Of a stretch of DNA of 64,000 bases, positions 1 through 8,776 are shown piece after piece. Positions within the stretch are counted from its first letter, which is position 1. Each line of letters opens with the position of its first letter. Position numbers and translations under genes: made by a program. Where the stretch lies: contig JAIETL010000011.1 in assembly GCA_019745195.1 (NCBI GenBank), forward strand, positions 1 through 64,000, written 5' to 3'. Under the pieces are notes generated by a model. That model worked only from the letters and a program-made list of their open reading frames with translations. It made no database searches and was not told the origin of the DNA. The DNA is from Beijerinckiaceae bacterium. Lineage in GTDB: Bacteria; Pseudomonadota; Alphaproteobacteria; Rhizobiales; Beijerinckiaceae.

Positions 1-62
1 TTTGCGTTCGCAACCCAAACCTAACCGGCAATCGCCGATGACCACCCCTCAGCTACACCACG

Positions 63-578
63 CTATGGGACACGACCCATACAATGGTAAGCGCATGCCG
101 TAGGCGACCCGGTAGCGTAGCAGTTACCTGCTAAGCGGATTTCGCCCGCAGCTATAGGAAACGCGGCCTTTGTCGCGTCGGAAAGCAATAAGTTGCTTTC
201 ATAAAATTCTGAGCGGTGGGCGGGGACATACAGGAATAGACGCCCGTTAAGTTCATTATACAAGCATTCCATTAAAAGTTCATATTCGCTTTCAGTCTGA
301 GGTAATTTGTCTAGCCTTGGCTCAATAAGTTGAGCCGAATTAGAAAGGCCTAACTCTTTCGCAAGCTGAAATACCTTACTCAAATCCGCTTTTAATTCGC
401 GTTCGTGACGTGATTTTTCTTCTTCCGTCTTGCTGTTTTTATGGAGGTCGAAATAACCGCTCATGTCAGCGATAAGCGCGCCTAAATTGAGATAACGGGT
501 CGCGTTAAATTTGAGCATGTCCAACAAGCTCCAGAGCTTGCCGGGCGCGAATCGGTCCTCCCGGTCAGCCTGCATCAT
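63..578 (-). CDS. Hypothetical protein, probably C-terminally truncated
   Basis: The 171-residue product has no signal peptide or membrane segment. It has a charged helical middle (about residues 45-80, rich in Lys/Glu) and ends shortly after an AGNCYATGSPTACAYHCM stretch. That stretch resembles the Ala-Gly-x-Cys...Ala-x-x-(Phe/Tyr)-His-x-Met-Arg motif of a family of uncharacterised bacterial proteins that continue for another 60-100 residues. Here the reading frame stops five codons after His-Cys-Met. The other two frames also meet stops close to this point, which suggests an ancient break or deletion. The start has a strong ribosome binding site (GGGAGGA) upstream of two adjacent ATG codons. 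Base composition is visibly lower in G+C than the rest of the window, so it may be acquired DNA. Function is unknown; the family assignment is recalled, not tested. Confidence 0.5.
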   Translation of the reverse strand: MMQADREDRFAPGKLWSLLDMLKFNATRYLNLGALIADMSGYFDLHKNSKTEEEKSRHERELKADLSKVFQLAKELGLSNSAQLIEPRLDKLPQTESEYELLMECLYNELNGRLFLYVPAHRSEFYESNLLLSDATKAAFPIAAGEIRLAGNCYATGSPTACAYHCMGRVP

Positions 579-626
579 AGCTGTCCTCCCGGTGGGTACG
601 CAAAGTATAATATCGCGTATATTTTC

Positions 627-866
627 CTATAAATTACTCTGATCGATGTAGCGTCGAATTCGCGAAGGGCCTGTCCAGACCCATCGATCTGCAAGGATCA
701 GATCTATAACGTCGGCATCCAGCCAGCCATCTTCTGCATCGGGCAGCGTGAACGGCATCTCGTCGGCTGTGATCCAACCCATGCCACGCGGGTAACGATC
801 TCCCTCGAAGCGGCAGCCCACTCCTTCGAGAAACCGCAGAACGTCAGCCTCGCGATAGAACGCCAT
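627..866 (-). CDS. HicA-like small protein, putative toxin half of a pair
   Basis: The 79-residue protein overlaps the upstream HicB-like gene by the ATGA tetranucleotide, so the two are translationally coupled. It opens with a helix (EADVLRFLEGVGCRF) and has a central strand region and a DVIDLILADR helix. That order is similar to HicA mRNA interferases, which have a dsRNA-binding-like fold. The Gly-Ser-His motif carrying the catalytic histidine of HicA is not present; the corresponding place reads PRGMGWI. No other histidine occurs in the protein. Either it is an inactive or divergent HicA, or an unrelated small protein coupled to a HicB-like partner. The HicA assignment is an inference from gene order and general pattern only. 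Confidence 0.45.
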   Translation of the reverse strand: MAFYREADVLRFLEGVGCRFEGDRYPRGMGWITADEMPFTLPDAEDGWLDADVIDLILADRWVWTGPSRIRRYIDQSNL

Positions 867-1075
867 CAGGCGCTTATAGCGATCCGTTTTTTGACACGGC
901 GCTTCTCTGCGAGCCGTTGCTCCATGGCGCGTAACATCTCGATCGCGGCGGGCACATCGGCTTCGGCCGTATCGCGATCACGGTGAGCGACGAACAGACC
1001 CGGCAGGTCGGGCGACGTGAAGACATGCTGCGTCCCGACGACGCGATGCTCGATCTTGAGACCCATGACCGTCAT
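866..1075 (-). CDS. HicB-like small antitoxin
   Basis: The 69-residue protein has the half-HicB pattern: a strand (MGLKIEHRV), then TSPDLPGLFVAHRD, followed by a helix with Ala/Glu/Arg. The SPDLPGL(F/H)V signature is typical of HicB and related partial-RNase-H-fold antitoxins. There is no obvious C-terminal DNA-binding domain; the tail is basic (AEKRRVKKR). The start is placed at the ATG that lies about nine bases after GAGG; a second ATG lies three codons further in. The gene is first in a two-gene unit, and its stop overlaps the start of the HicA-like gene. Antitoxin-first order is less usual for HicAB, although both orders exist. Confidence 0.55.
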   Translation of the reverse strand: MTVMGLKIEHRVVGTQHVFTSPDLPGLFVAHRDRDTAEADVPAAIEMLRAMEQRLAEKRRVKKRIAISA

Positions 1076-1188
1076 AGACGTTGACCTCGTTGGACGCCGC
1101 AATAATGCGCTTCTTCATACTCAAGTGCAAATATCGGCGTTGCCGGTCCCATTATCTGTGTTTCGGCAGGTCTAGGCGCAAGCACACC

Positions 1189-1770
1189 TCAAACCTCCTC
1201 CTTCTCCACCCATTTGATCGTCGCCGCCGGCACATACTGCTCCATCCGGTCGAGCAGCGTCTCGGGCTGGGTGTCGGTCATCGCCATGGCGCGGTGGGTC
1301 TGCTTCAGGAAGCCGGCCTCAACTGTCCGGTCCAGAAACACCGCCAGCGGATCGTAGAACCCTGCCACGTTGAGCAATCCGAGCGGCTTGGAATGAATCC
1401 CGAGCTGGCCCCAGGTCCAGATCTCGAACAGCTCCTCGAAGGTGCCGATACCGCCCGGCATGGCGATGAAGCCGTCCGAGAGCTCGGCCATGCGCGCCTT
1501 GCGGATATGCATGGTGTCGACGATCTCGAGCCGGGTCAGGTGATGGTGGCCGACCTCCTTCTCGCGCAGCGCGCGGGGGATCACGCCATGGACCTCGCCG
1601 CCGGCTTCCAGCGCCGCATCGGCGACGATGCCCATCAGCCCGACAGCGCCGCCGCCATAGACCAGGATCAGCCCGCGCCGGGCGATCTCCCGCCCCATGG
1701 CGCGCGCGCCCTCGGCATAGACGGGGTCGTTGCCGGGATTGGAGCCGCAGAAGACACAGACGGATTTCAT
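1189..1770 (-). CDS. LOG family TIGR00730 Rossmann-fold protein (nucleotide 5'-monophosphate phosphoribohydrolase)
   Basis: The 193-residue product carries the LOG signature PGGIGTFEE at residues 105-113 and an upstream MHIRKARM segment, which together form the phosphoribohydrolase active site. Members split (cytokinin) riboside 5'-monophosphates into free base and ribose 5-phosphate. Many bacterial members are annotated as cytokinin-activating enzymes, but a general AMP-hydrolase or house-cleaning role is equally possible. The N-terminus ([11 protein letters not shown]) is a typical Rossmann first strand. The start is the ATG that overlaps the stop of the M20 peptidase gene by four bases, so the two genes form an operon. 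Length matches the family (about 190-200 residues). A longer upstream reading frame exists but lies inside the peptidase gene. Confidence 0.9.
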   Translation of the reverse strand: MKSVCVFCGSNPGNDPVYAEGARAMGREIARRGLILVYGGGAVGLMGIVADAALEAGGEVHGVIPRALREKEVGHHHLTRLEIVDTMHIRKARMAELSDGFIAMPGGIGTFEELFEIWTWGQLGIHSKPLGLLNVAGFYDPLAVFLDRTVEAGFLKQTHRAMAMTDTQPETLLDRMEQYVPAATIKWVEKEEV

Positions 1771-3149
1771 GACGCAAGCGCCTGCAAGATGCGCGCCCAG
1801 GAGCGCTGGCCTTTGTGGAAGGAGGAGAGATCGTATTTTTCGTTGGGCGAATGCACCCGGTCGTCCTCCAGCCCGAAGCCGACGAACAGCGTGTCGAGGC
1901 CGAGCGTCTTCTTGAAATCGCCGCCGACCGGAATCGAACCGCCGGTGCCGATGGTGACGACCCTTCCGCCCCATTCGTCGGCCAGCGCCTGCCGCGCCTT
2001 GACCAGCGCGGGCGAATCGACTGGCACCGCGATCGCGGGCGAAGCGCCATGCGCGATGAACTCCGCCGTGCAGTCGCCCGGTAGCCGCTCGCGCACAAAG
2101 GCCTGGAAGGCGGCGGCAACCTTGACCGGGTCCTGCTTGCCGACGAGCCGGAACGAGATCTTGGCCGAGGCCTTGCCCGCGATCACCGTCTTGGTGCCCT
2201 CGCCGGTATAGCCGCCCCAGATGCCGTTGACGTCGCAGGTCGGGCGCGACTGGATCTGCTCGATCAGCATGCGCCCCCGCTCGCCGATCGAGTGCTTAAG
2301 GCCGACACCGCCGAGAAATTCCTCCTCGGTCAGGTCGAGATCGGCCCAGTCGGCCTTCTGCTGGTTGGTCGGCTCTTCGACGCCGTCATAGAAGCCCGGC
2401 AGCGTGATCCGCCCCGTCTCGTCGTGGAGCGCGGCGACGATCTTGGCCAGCACATGGATCGGATTGGCGGCCGCGCCGCCGAACAGGCCCGAATGCAGAT
2501 CGCGGTCGGCGCAGGTGATCGTCACCTCCTGATAGACCATGCCGCGCAGCGAGGATGTGATCGCCGGCGTCTCCCGGTCCCACATGCCGGTGTCGCAGAC
2601 CAGCGCGAAATCGGCCTTCAGCGCACCGGCGTTCTCGCGAATGAAGGGCGGTAGATTGGCCGAGCCTGATTCCTCCTCGCCCTCGACCAGGATCGTCACG
2701 CCGACCGGCAAATCGCCGGTTTCGGCGATCGTGGCCCGCATCGCCTCGACGAAGGTCATCACCTGGCCCTTGTCGTCGCAGGCCCCGCGCGCCACGATCA
2801 CCCGGCGGCCGGGCTCGATCTCCCTCACCACCGGCTTGAACGGGTCGCTCTCCCAGAGGTTCAGCGGATCGACCGGCTGCACGTCGTAATGCCCGTAGAA
2901 CAGCACATGCGGCGCGCCGGGCTTGGGCCGATGCGCCAGCACGACCGGCTGGCCCGGCGTGTCGCGGACCTCGGCCGCGAAGCCGAGCGTCGCGAGGTCG
3001 TCGCTCAACCATTGCGCCGCCCGGCGGGTGTCGGCGTCGAAAGCCGGATCGGTGCCGATCGAGGGGATTTCGAGCCAGGTCGAAAGCCGCGTCAGCGCGG
3101 TTTCAAGGTCGGCGTCGAGGCGGGAGAGGATGGCGGGAAGCTGTGACAT
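1767..3149 (-). CDS. M20/M25/M40 family dipeptidase
   Basis: The 460-residue zinc peptidase has the metal-site motifs in order: GHYDVQP (residues 86-92, His87 and Asp89), GACDDKG (122-128, bridging Asp) and EGEEESGS (156-163, general-base Glu and ligand Glu). The middle holds the lid or dimerisation domain, and a GTGGSIP segment near residue 395 belongs to the C-terminal catalytic part. The length fits the carnosinase-like dipeptidase branch rather than ArgE or DapE (about 380). There is no signal peptide, so it is cytoplasmic. It is the first gene of a two-gene operon with the LOG protein. Substrate cannot be read from sequence, but a broad-specificity dipeptidase is most likely. Confidence 0.92.
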   Translation of the reverse strand: MSQLPAILSRLDADLETALTRLSTWLEIPSIGTDPAFDADTRRAAQWLSDDLATLGFAAEVRDTPGQPVVLAHRPKPGAPHVLFYGHYDVQPVDPLNLWESDPFKPVVREIEPGRRVIVARGACDDKGQVMTFVEAMRATIAETGDLPVGVTILVEGEEESGSANLPPFIRENAGALKADFALVCDTGMWDRETPAITSSLRGMVYQEVTITCADRDLHSGLFGGAAANPIHVLAKIVAALHDETGRITLPGFYDGVEEPTNQQKADWADLDLTEEEFLGGVGLKHSIGERGRMLIEQIQSRPTCDVNGIWGGYTGEGTKTVIAGKASAKISFRLVGKQDPVKVAAAFQAFVRERLPGDCTAEFIAHGASPAIAVPVDSPALVKARQALADEWGGRVVTIGTGGSIPVGGDFKKTLGLDTLFVGFGLEDDRVHSPNEKYDLSSFHKGQRSWARILQALAS

Positions 3150-3253
3150 GGCGCTCGTCTTTCAGGCCTTCGCAATGGAAAGCCGATTCTGATGCGCCAT
3201 CATGACAAGGCTTCTGCCTGCCGTCAGCCGCCCGCCAAGCATGGCGACCCTGC

Positions 3254-4810
3254 TCAGCGCCGCCCGCCCATCATGCTCCCCAGCACGCCGCGCAGGATCG
3301 CGGTGCCGACCTGCCGGCCGATCGAGGTCGCCGCCGAGCGCGCCGCCGAGGTGATGATCTTCTCGGTCATGCTCTGTGGCATCGCGCCGCCGCGGCTGCC
3401 CGGCCCGGTCTTGGGACGCGGGGCGTTGGAATTGCCGCCGAGCCAGCCGCCGATCGTGTCCATGATGCCGCCGCCGCCAGCCGTCCCGGCCTCGACCGAC
3501 TCGTCTTCGGCAGCAGCCAGGTTCTTGCGTTTCGCCAGTTCCTCATAGGCCGATTCACGATCAACCATCGTGTCGTATTTGCCCTTGTAGCCGGACTCGT
3601 TCAGCGCCTGCTGGCGCAGTTGCGGCGAGCAGGGGCCGACCTGCGCCATGGCGGGCGCGATCAGCGTGCGCTCGACCATGGTCGGCGTACCCTTGCCCTC
3701 CAGCGTCGAGGTCAGCGCCTCGCCGACCGCAAGCTGGGTGATCGCCTCCTCCGTCTTGAACTTGGGGTTCTGGCGGAAGGTTTCGGCCGCCGCGCGCACC
3801 GCCTTCTGGTCGCGCGGGGTAAAGGCCCGCAACGCATGCTGGACACGGTTGCCGAGCTGCGCCAGCACGGTATCGGGAATATCGAGCGGGTTCTGCGTCA
3901 CGAAATAGACGCCGACGCCCTTGGAGCGGATCAGCCGCACCACCTGCTCCACCGCCGTCAGCAGCACCTTTGGCGCGCCGTTGAACAGCAGATGCGCCTC
4001 GTCGAAGAAGAAGACGAGCTTGGGCTTCTCCAGATCGCCGACCTCGGGCAACTGCTCGAACAGCTCCGAGAGCAGCCAGAGCAGGAACGTCGCGTAGAGC
4101 CGCGGATTGGCCATCAGCTTGTCGGCCGACAGAATGTTGACGATGCCGCGGCCATAGCGATCGGTCTTCATCAGGTCGTTGATGTCGAGCGCCGGCTCGC
4201 CGAAGAACTTTTCGCCCTTCTGGTTTTCCAGCACCAGCAGCGCGCGCTGGATCGTGCCGACGGTCTGGGCGCTGACATTGCCGTATTTCGTCGTCAGCTC
4301 CTTGGCGTTGTCGGCGATGAAGGAGAGGATCGCGCGCAGATCCTTCAGGTCCAGCAGCAGCAGCTTCTGCTCGTCGGCGATACGGAAGGCGATGTTGAGC
4401 ACGCCCTCCTGCGTGTCGTTGAGATCGAGCAGCCGCGCCAGCAGTAGCGGGCCCATCTCCGAGATGGTGGCGCGGACCGGGTGCCCCTGCTCGCCGAACA
4501 CGTCCCAGAATACGGTGGTGAACTGGTCGGGCTCATATTTGACGCCGATCTCCTCGGCGCGCTTGACGAAAGGCGGCTTGGAATCGCCCGGAGCGGCGAT
4601 GCCGGACAGGTCGCCCTTGATGTCGGCAGCGAAGACAGGCACGCCGTTGCGCGCGAAGCCCTCGGCCATCACCTGCAGCGTCACGGTCTTGCCGGTGCCG
4701 GTCGCGCCCGTGACGAGGCCATGGCGGTTGGCGAGCTTGAGCAGGAGGTTTTCCTCCTTCCAGCTCTTGCCGATCAGGATGGCTCCGTTGCCGGTATCCG
4801 CTTGCGCCAT
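3254..4810 (-). CDS. DUF853 HerA-helicase-like ATPase (YjgR family)
   Basis: The 518-residue ATPase has a Walker A motif GATGTGKT at residues 35-42 and a Walker B KLVFFFDEAHLL around 264-275. The closing region contains the conserved VYFVTQNPLDIP sensor segment. The family is related to the HerA/FtsK-type motor ATPases and is widespread, but its cellular role is unsettled. The C-terminal part (about residues 410-518) is rich in Gly, Ala, Pro and Ser and ends with a basic GSMMGGRR tail. The gene stands alone and diverges from the small gene at 4960. Start codon and length agree with the family. Confidence 0.9.
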   Translation of the reverse strand: MAQADTGNGAILIGKSWKEENLLLKLANRHGLVTGATGTGKTVTLQVMAEGFARNGVPVFAADIKGDLSGIAAPGDSKPPFVKRAEEIGVKYEPDQFTTVFWDVFGEQGHPVRATISEMGPLLLARLLDLNDTQEGVLNIAFRIADEQKLLLLDLKDLRAILSFIADNAKELTTKYGNVSAQTVGTIQRALLVLENQKGEKFFGEPALDINDLMKTDRYGRGIVNILSADKLMANPRLYATFLLWLLSELFEQLPEVGDLEKPKLVFFFDEAHLLFNGAPKVLLTAVEQVVRLIRSKGVGVYFVTQNPLDIPDTVLAQLGNRVQHALRAFTPRDQKAVRAAAETFRQNPKFKTEEAITQLAVGEALTSTLEGKGTPTMVERTLIAPAMAQVGPCSPQLRQQALNESGYKGKYDTMVDRESAYEELAKRKNLAAAEDESVEAGTAGGGGIMDTIGGWLGGNSNAPRPKTGPGSRGGAMPQSMTEKIITSAARSAATSIGRQVGTAILRGVLGSMMGGRR

Positions 4811-4959
4811 GATGTCGCCCTGTCATGTTATCGAAACGTCAGCAGGGTGTAGCGAAACGCAGGCGAGGGCGGAAGCCCGCACAGAAAGCCATGGCGGGGT
4901 TGATTAGATCGTTAATATGTGAACTATCGCGCGACATCTCACGAAGAAGGAAGAACACC

Positions 4960-5346
4960 ATGGATGAACTGATCTCCCGCATCATTGCGGTCTCCGGCCT
5001 CAACGAGGAGCTCGCGCGCAAGGCGATCGGCATCATCCTCGCCTTCCTGCAGAAGGAAGGCCCCCCGGCCGAGATCGGCCAGCTCATGACCTCGCTGCCG
5101 GGCGCGCAGGAACTGGCGGACGCCGAGGGCGGCGCCAAGGGCGGCCTGATGGGCATGGTCGGCGGCCTGATGGGCGGCGGCGGCGGCGTCATGGCGCTCG
5201 GCGGCCAGTTGATGGGCGCGGGGCTCTCGATGGGCCAGATCCAGTCGGTCTCCAAGGAGATGTTCGCGGTCGGCCGCGAGAAGGCGGGCGAGGATACGAT
5301 GGGCGCGATCGTCGGCGCGATCCCGGGGCTCGGCCAGTTCGTCTGA
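4960..5346 (+). CDS. Small glycine-rich DUF2267/DUF2780-like protein
   Basis: The 128-residue protein starts with a helical domain (DELISRIIAVSGLNEELARKA) that resembles the DUF2267/DUF937-type three-helix module. It then has a glycine/methionine-rich stretch (about residues 58-90) and a second helical part ending in IPGLGQFV. There is no signal peptide. The start was chosen at the ATG preceded by AAGGAAG with seven-base spacing; the reading frame extends 45 codons upstream without a good start context. It diverges from the HerA-like ATPase gene and is followed by a strong hairpin terminator. Function is unknown. Confidence 0.75.
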   Translation: MDELISRIIAVSGLNEELARKAIGIILAFLQKEGPPAEIGQLMTSLPGAQELADAEGGAKGGLMGMVGGLMGGGGGVMALGGQLMGAGLSMGQIQSVSKEMFAVGREKAGEDTMGAIVGAIPGLGQFV

Positions 5347-5373
5347 ACTCCCCCCTAGCCCCGACAGGTTTTG

Positions 5374-5406
5374 CAGCGCCGCCCTCTCCGGGCGGCGTTG
5401 TCGTTT
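5374..5406 (+). terminator. Rho-independent terminator after the DUF2267-like gene
   Basis: A GC-rich hairpin with arms at 5374-5384 and 5390-5400 (core CGCCGCCC / GGGCGGCG) and a five-base loop is followed by TCGTTT. It lies about 30 bases after the stop codon and separates this gene from the methylmalonyl-CoA mutase operon. Confidence 0.75.
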
Positions 5407-5522
5407 GCGACGGCCCTTTGCGCATTCGGCTTGCGACGAAGTAGGCATGGCGGCGCGACGACCCCCATGGCAATCACGGCTTCGCGGTTGCACAATGGCG
5501 GCGAACAAGGAGCACGGCGCAG

Positions 5523-7493
5523 ATGAACTCGGCCCCAGCATCCGATCTCGCCTTCATGGACGCCTTTCCGACACCGGCGATCGAGCAATGGCGCGCCGCC
5601 GTCGACAAGGTGCTGAAAGGGTCCGATTTCGAGAAGCGTCTTGTCGGCCGCACGGCCGACGGCATCCGCATCGAGCCGCTCTACCCCGCCGCCACGCCCG
5701 CGCTCAGACCGATGCGCGCCGAGGCCGGCCGCTGGCAGGTCGTCGCGCGCGTCGATCATCCTGAGCCGGAACAGGCCCGAACGCTGGCGCTCGCCGATCT
5801 GGAGGGCGGGGCCGACTCCCTCGTCCTGAGCTTCGCCGGAGCCCGAGCCGCACGGAACTACGGGCTTGTCGCGGATGATGTCGCGACGCTCGATGATGCG
5901 CTGGACGGCGTCATGCTCGACCTGATCCGCCTGCGCCTCGACCCCGCGCCGCAGGGCCGCGTCAATGCACTGATGCTGGCGGCGCTGGTCGAGACCCGTG
6001 GACTCGCGCCGAGCGCCGCGGCGATCGATTTCGGGCTCGATCCGATTGGCGTTCTGGCGACGCAGGGCCGCTTCGCCGCGTCCTGGCCCGAGATCGGCCG
6101 CCGACTTGCCGAGACCATCGGGGCGCTCAAGACGCGCGGCTTTGCCGGCCCCTTCGTCACCGCCGACTCCCGGCCCTATCACGAGGCCGGCGCGACCGAG
6201 GCGCAGGAGCTCGGCGGCGCGCTGGCCACCGCCATCGCGTATCTGCGCGCGCTCGACGCGGAAGGGCTGCCGCTTAACGAAGCGCGCGACGCCATCTCCT
6301 TCGTGCTGGTCGCGGACACCGACGAGTTCCTGACCATCGCCAAGTTCCGGGCGGCGCGGCTGCTCTGGGACCGTGTCCAGAGCGCCTGCGGCCTGACGCC
6401 GAAGCCGATGGTTCTGCATGCCGAAACCGCGTGGCGCTCGCTGACGAGGCGCGACCCCTGGGTCAATCTGCTGCGCGCCACGGTTGCGACCTTCTCGGCC
6501 GGCGTCGGCGGTGCGGACACCCTGACCGTGCTACCCTTCACTGCCGCGCTCGGCCTGCCCGACGGCTTCGCGCGTCGTATCGCCCGCAACACCCAACTCG
6601 TGCTGCTGGAGGAGGCCAATCTCTGGCGCGTTGCCGATCCGGCCGCCGGCGCAGGCGGTTTCGAGGCGCTGACGAAGGCGCTTTGCGAACAGGCCTGGGG
6701 CAAGCTGCAGGATCTGGAGCGCGAAAGCAGCGGGGGCATGCCCGGCATCGTCGCGGCGCTGGCGAACGGCCATATCCAAAAGGGCCTCGCCCGAGAGCGC
6801 GAAACCCGCAGACAAGCGATCGCGACGCGGCGCGAGCCGATCACCGGCACGAGCGAGTATCCCAACCTGGCCGAGGCGGCCGTCACGGTGCTGGCCGTGG
6901 AGCCCGTCAAACAGGCGAAACCGAAATTGCCTCCGGCCAAGGCGTCGGTGCAGAAAGCGGAGAACCTGATCGCGCAACTCGCCAAAGGCGCTGCGCGCTC
7001 GCAGGTTCTCGCCGCTCCGGAAGCCGGCCTAGAGGTAGAGCCCCTGCCCTCGCCCCGCCTGGCCGAGCCTTTTGAGGCGCTGCGCGATCGCGCCGACGCT
7101 GCGCCGGCCCGCCCCCGCATCTTCCTCGCGACATTGGGCAGCGTCGCCGACTTCACTGCCCGCGCAGGCTTCGCCCGCAACCTCTTTGAGGCGGGCGGTA
7201 TCGACGCGCCCGGCCATGACGGCTTCGCGAGCGACACGGGCACGGACATCGCGGCGCTGGTCGCCGGCTACCGCAACTCAGGCGCACGGCTCGCCTGCCT
7301 TTGCGGCTCGGATGCGGCCTATGAGGCTGAAGGTCGGGCGGCCGCCCATGCCTTGAAGGCTGAAGGGGCGATCGTCTGGCTCGCAGGCAGACCCGGTCCA
7401 GCGGAAAACGCGCTGAACCAGGCCGGCGTCGAGGCGTTCATCTTCGCGGGCTGCGACGTTCTCGCCATGCTGGAGAGTGCGCATGCCGCCTGA
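5523..7493 (+). CDS. mutA: Methylmalonyl-CoA mutase small (beta) subunit
   Basis: The 656-residue protein is homologous to the large subunit. It has an N-terminal TIM-barrel-like substrate domain (about residues 20-440) and a C-terminal B12-binding-like domain (about 520-656) that lacks the cobalt-coordinating Asp-x-His-x-x-Gly motif, as expected for the non-catalytic subunit. Conserved mutase segments are visible, including AETAWRSLTRRDPWVNLLR and ARRIARNTQLVLLEEANL. With MutB and adenosylcobalamin the dimer converts (R)-methylmalonyl-CoA to succinyl-CoA in propionate, odd-chain fatty acid and branched-chain amino acid catabolism. AAGGAG lies about nine bases before the ATG. It heads a four-gene unit with thiD, a small membrane protein and mutB. 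Confidence 0.95.
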   Translation: MNSAPASDLAFMDAFPTPAIEQWRAAVDKVLKGSDFEKRLVGRTADGIRIEPLYPAATPALRPMRAEAGRWQVVARVDHPEPEQARTLALADLEGGADSLVLSFAGARAARNYGLVADDVATLDDALDGVMLDLIRLRLDPAPQGRVNALMLAALVETRGLAPSAAAIDFGLDPIGVLATQGRFAASWPEIGRRLAETIGALKTRGFAGPFVTADSRPYHEAGATEAQELGGALATAIAYLRALDAEGLPLNEARDAISFVLVADTDEFLTIAKFRAARLLWDRVQSACGLTPKPMVLHAETAWRSLTRRDPWVNLLRATVATFSAGVGGADTLTVLPFTAALGLPDGFARRIARNTQLVLLEEANLWRVADPAAGAGGFEALTKALCEQAWGKLQDLERESSGGMPGIVAALANGHIQKGLARERETRRQAIATRREPITGTSEYPNLAEAAVTVLAVEPVKQAKPKLPPAKASVQKAENLIAQLAKGAARSQVLAAPEAGLEVEPLPSPRLAEPFEALRDRADAAPARPRIFLATLGSVADFTARAGFARNLFEAGGIDAPGHDGFASDTGTDIAALVAGYRNSGARLACLCGSDAAYEAEGRAAAHALKAEGAIVWLAGRPGPAENALNQAGVEAFIFAGCDVLAMLESAHAA

Positions 7494-7514
7494 TGCTGAG
7501 ATGTTGGAAATCAC

Positions 7515-8336
7515 ATGAGCTTCCCCATCGCGCTGACCATCGCCGGCTCGGATTCGAGCGGCGGCGCAGGCATCCAGGCAGATCTGAAGACCTTCGCGGC
7601 CCATCAGGTCTATGGCGCGAGCGTCATCGTGGCGCTGACGGCGCAGAACACGACGGGCGTGACTGCGATCCATGCCGTTCCGGCAGAGTTCGTCACGGCG
7701 CAGATCGACGCCGTCTTCTCCGACCTCGACGTCGCCGCTGTGAAGATCGGTATGCTTGCCACCACTGAGCTGATCGAGACGGTCGCCGCCGGGCTCGTCC
7801 GCCACAAAGCCCGCAACATTGTGCTCGATCCGGTCATGGTCGCGGCCTCGGGGGCGAAACTGCTCCGCGACGATGCTATCGACGCGATCCGCCGTCACCT
7901 CTTCCCATTGGCGACGCTGATCACGCCGAACCTGCCCGAGGCGGCCGCCTTGCTCGGCTCGGCGCCGGCCATGACCGAAGCCGAAATCGACGAGCAGGCC
8001 GACAGTCTCTTGGCGCTTGGCGCGTCCAACGCCCTGATCAAGGGCGGCCATGGCGCAGGCGAGACCAGCACCGATCTTCTGTTGCTCGCGGGCGGAGTCC
8101 GCCAGCGCTTCACCGCGCCGCGCCACCCGACGCGAAACACGCATGGCACCGGCTGCACGCTCTCTTCGGCGATCACGGCCAATCTCGCCAAGGGGCTCGC
8201 CCTGCCCGAGGCGATCGGCCATGCCAAGACCTACATCTCCGCCGCGATTGCAGCCTCCGATACCGTACCTGTGGGCCGCGGCCATGGCCCGGTGCATCAC
8301 TTCCATCACTGGTGGGACAAGGCATCGGTGGCATGA
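7515..8336 (+). CDS. thiD: Bifunctional hydroxymethylpyrimidine / phosphomethylpyrimidine kinase
   Basis: The 273-residue ribokinase-fold enzyme phosphorylates HMP and HMP-phosphate for thiamine pyrophosphate synthesis. Recognisable signatures are the N-terminal [18 protein letters not shown], the central [11 protein letters not shown], and the anion-hole GTGCTLSSA near the C-terminus. The length is normal. It begins 21 bases after mutA and its stop overlaps the start of the next gene by ATGA, so it is co-transcribed with the mutase genes, an unusual position for a thiamine gene. No TPP riboswitch is visible upstream. Confidence 0.95.
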   Translation: MSFPIALTIAGSDSSGGAGIQADLKTFAAHQVYGASVIVALTAQNTTGVTAIHAVPAEFVTAQIDAVFSDLDVAAVKIGMLATTELIETVAAGLVRHKARNIVLDPVMVAASGAKLLRDDAIDAIRRHLFPLATLITPNLPEAAALLGSAPAMTEAEIDEQADSLLALGASNALIKGGHGAGETSTDLLLLAGGVRQRFTAPRHPTRNTHGTGCTLSSAITANLAKGLALPEAIGHAKTYISAAIAASDTVPVGRGHGPVHHFHHWWDKASVA

Positions 8337-8776
8337 CGACCGAGCCTGAAGCGCCCTCCCGGCTTCGGATGCGGCGCGTCGAGCGCCTGCGCCGCGAGAT
8401 CGCGTTGCTGGAACGGATGGACGGACGGCTCTGGCGCAAGGCCGCGCTCGCCTCGGTCATCGGCGTCGTCTTCATCGCCCTTCTGCTGATGGCCGTGGCA
8501 GCCAAGCTGCAGTACTTCATGTATCATCCGCTTGCCGTGGCGATGGTCGCGCTCGCTGTCGCGGCGCTTGTCTGGTGGCTTGGTCGCTATACGCTATGGG
8601 TCCCGGTGATCCTTGTCGTCCTGCTGCTCGCCATCCTGTTCGAGGGCGATGTCGGCGGTTGGGATTTCGGCGGCGACGGCGGCAAAGCCAAGGTCAAGCC
8701 GGACCGGCAAGGCAAGCTCAATGCTGCCCTGTCGAGACGCCGAACGGCGTTGGCCAAACTGGAGAGGCGGGCATGA
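8333..8776 (+). CDS. Small three-helix membrane protein of unknown function
   Basis: The 147-residue protein has a basic N-terminal helix ([20 protein letters not shown]), then three hydrophobic segments at about residues 36-58, 64-83 and 88-104. It ends in a soluble basic tail with a Gly/Asp-rich linker ([14 protein letters not shown]). It overlaps thiD upstream and mutB downstream by four bases each, so translation is coupled through the operon. I do not recognise the family. Its position between thiD and mutB suggests co-expression rather than a defined role. Confidence 0.75.
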   Translation: MTTEPEAPSRLRMRRVERLRREIALLERMDGRLWRKAALASVIGVVFIALLLMAVAAKLQYFMYHPLAVAMVALAVAALVWWLGRYTLWVPVILVVLLLAILFEGDVGGWDFGGDGGKAKVKPDRQGKLNAALSRRRTALAKLERRA

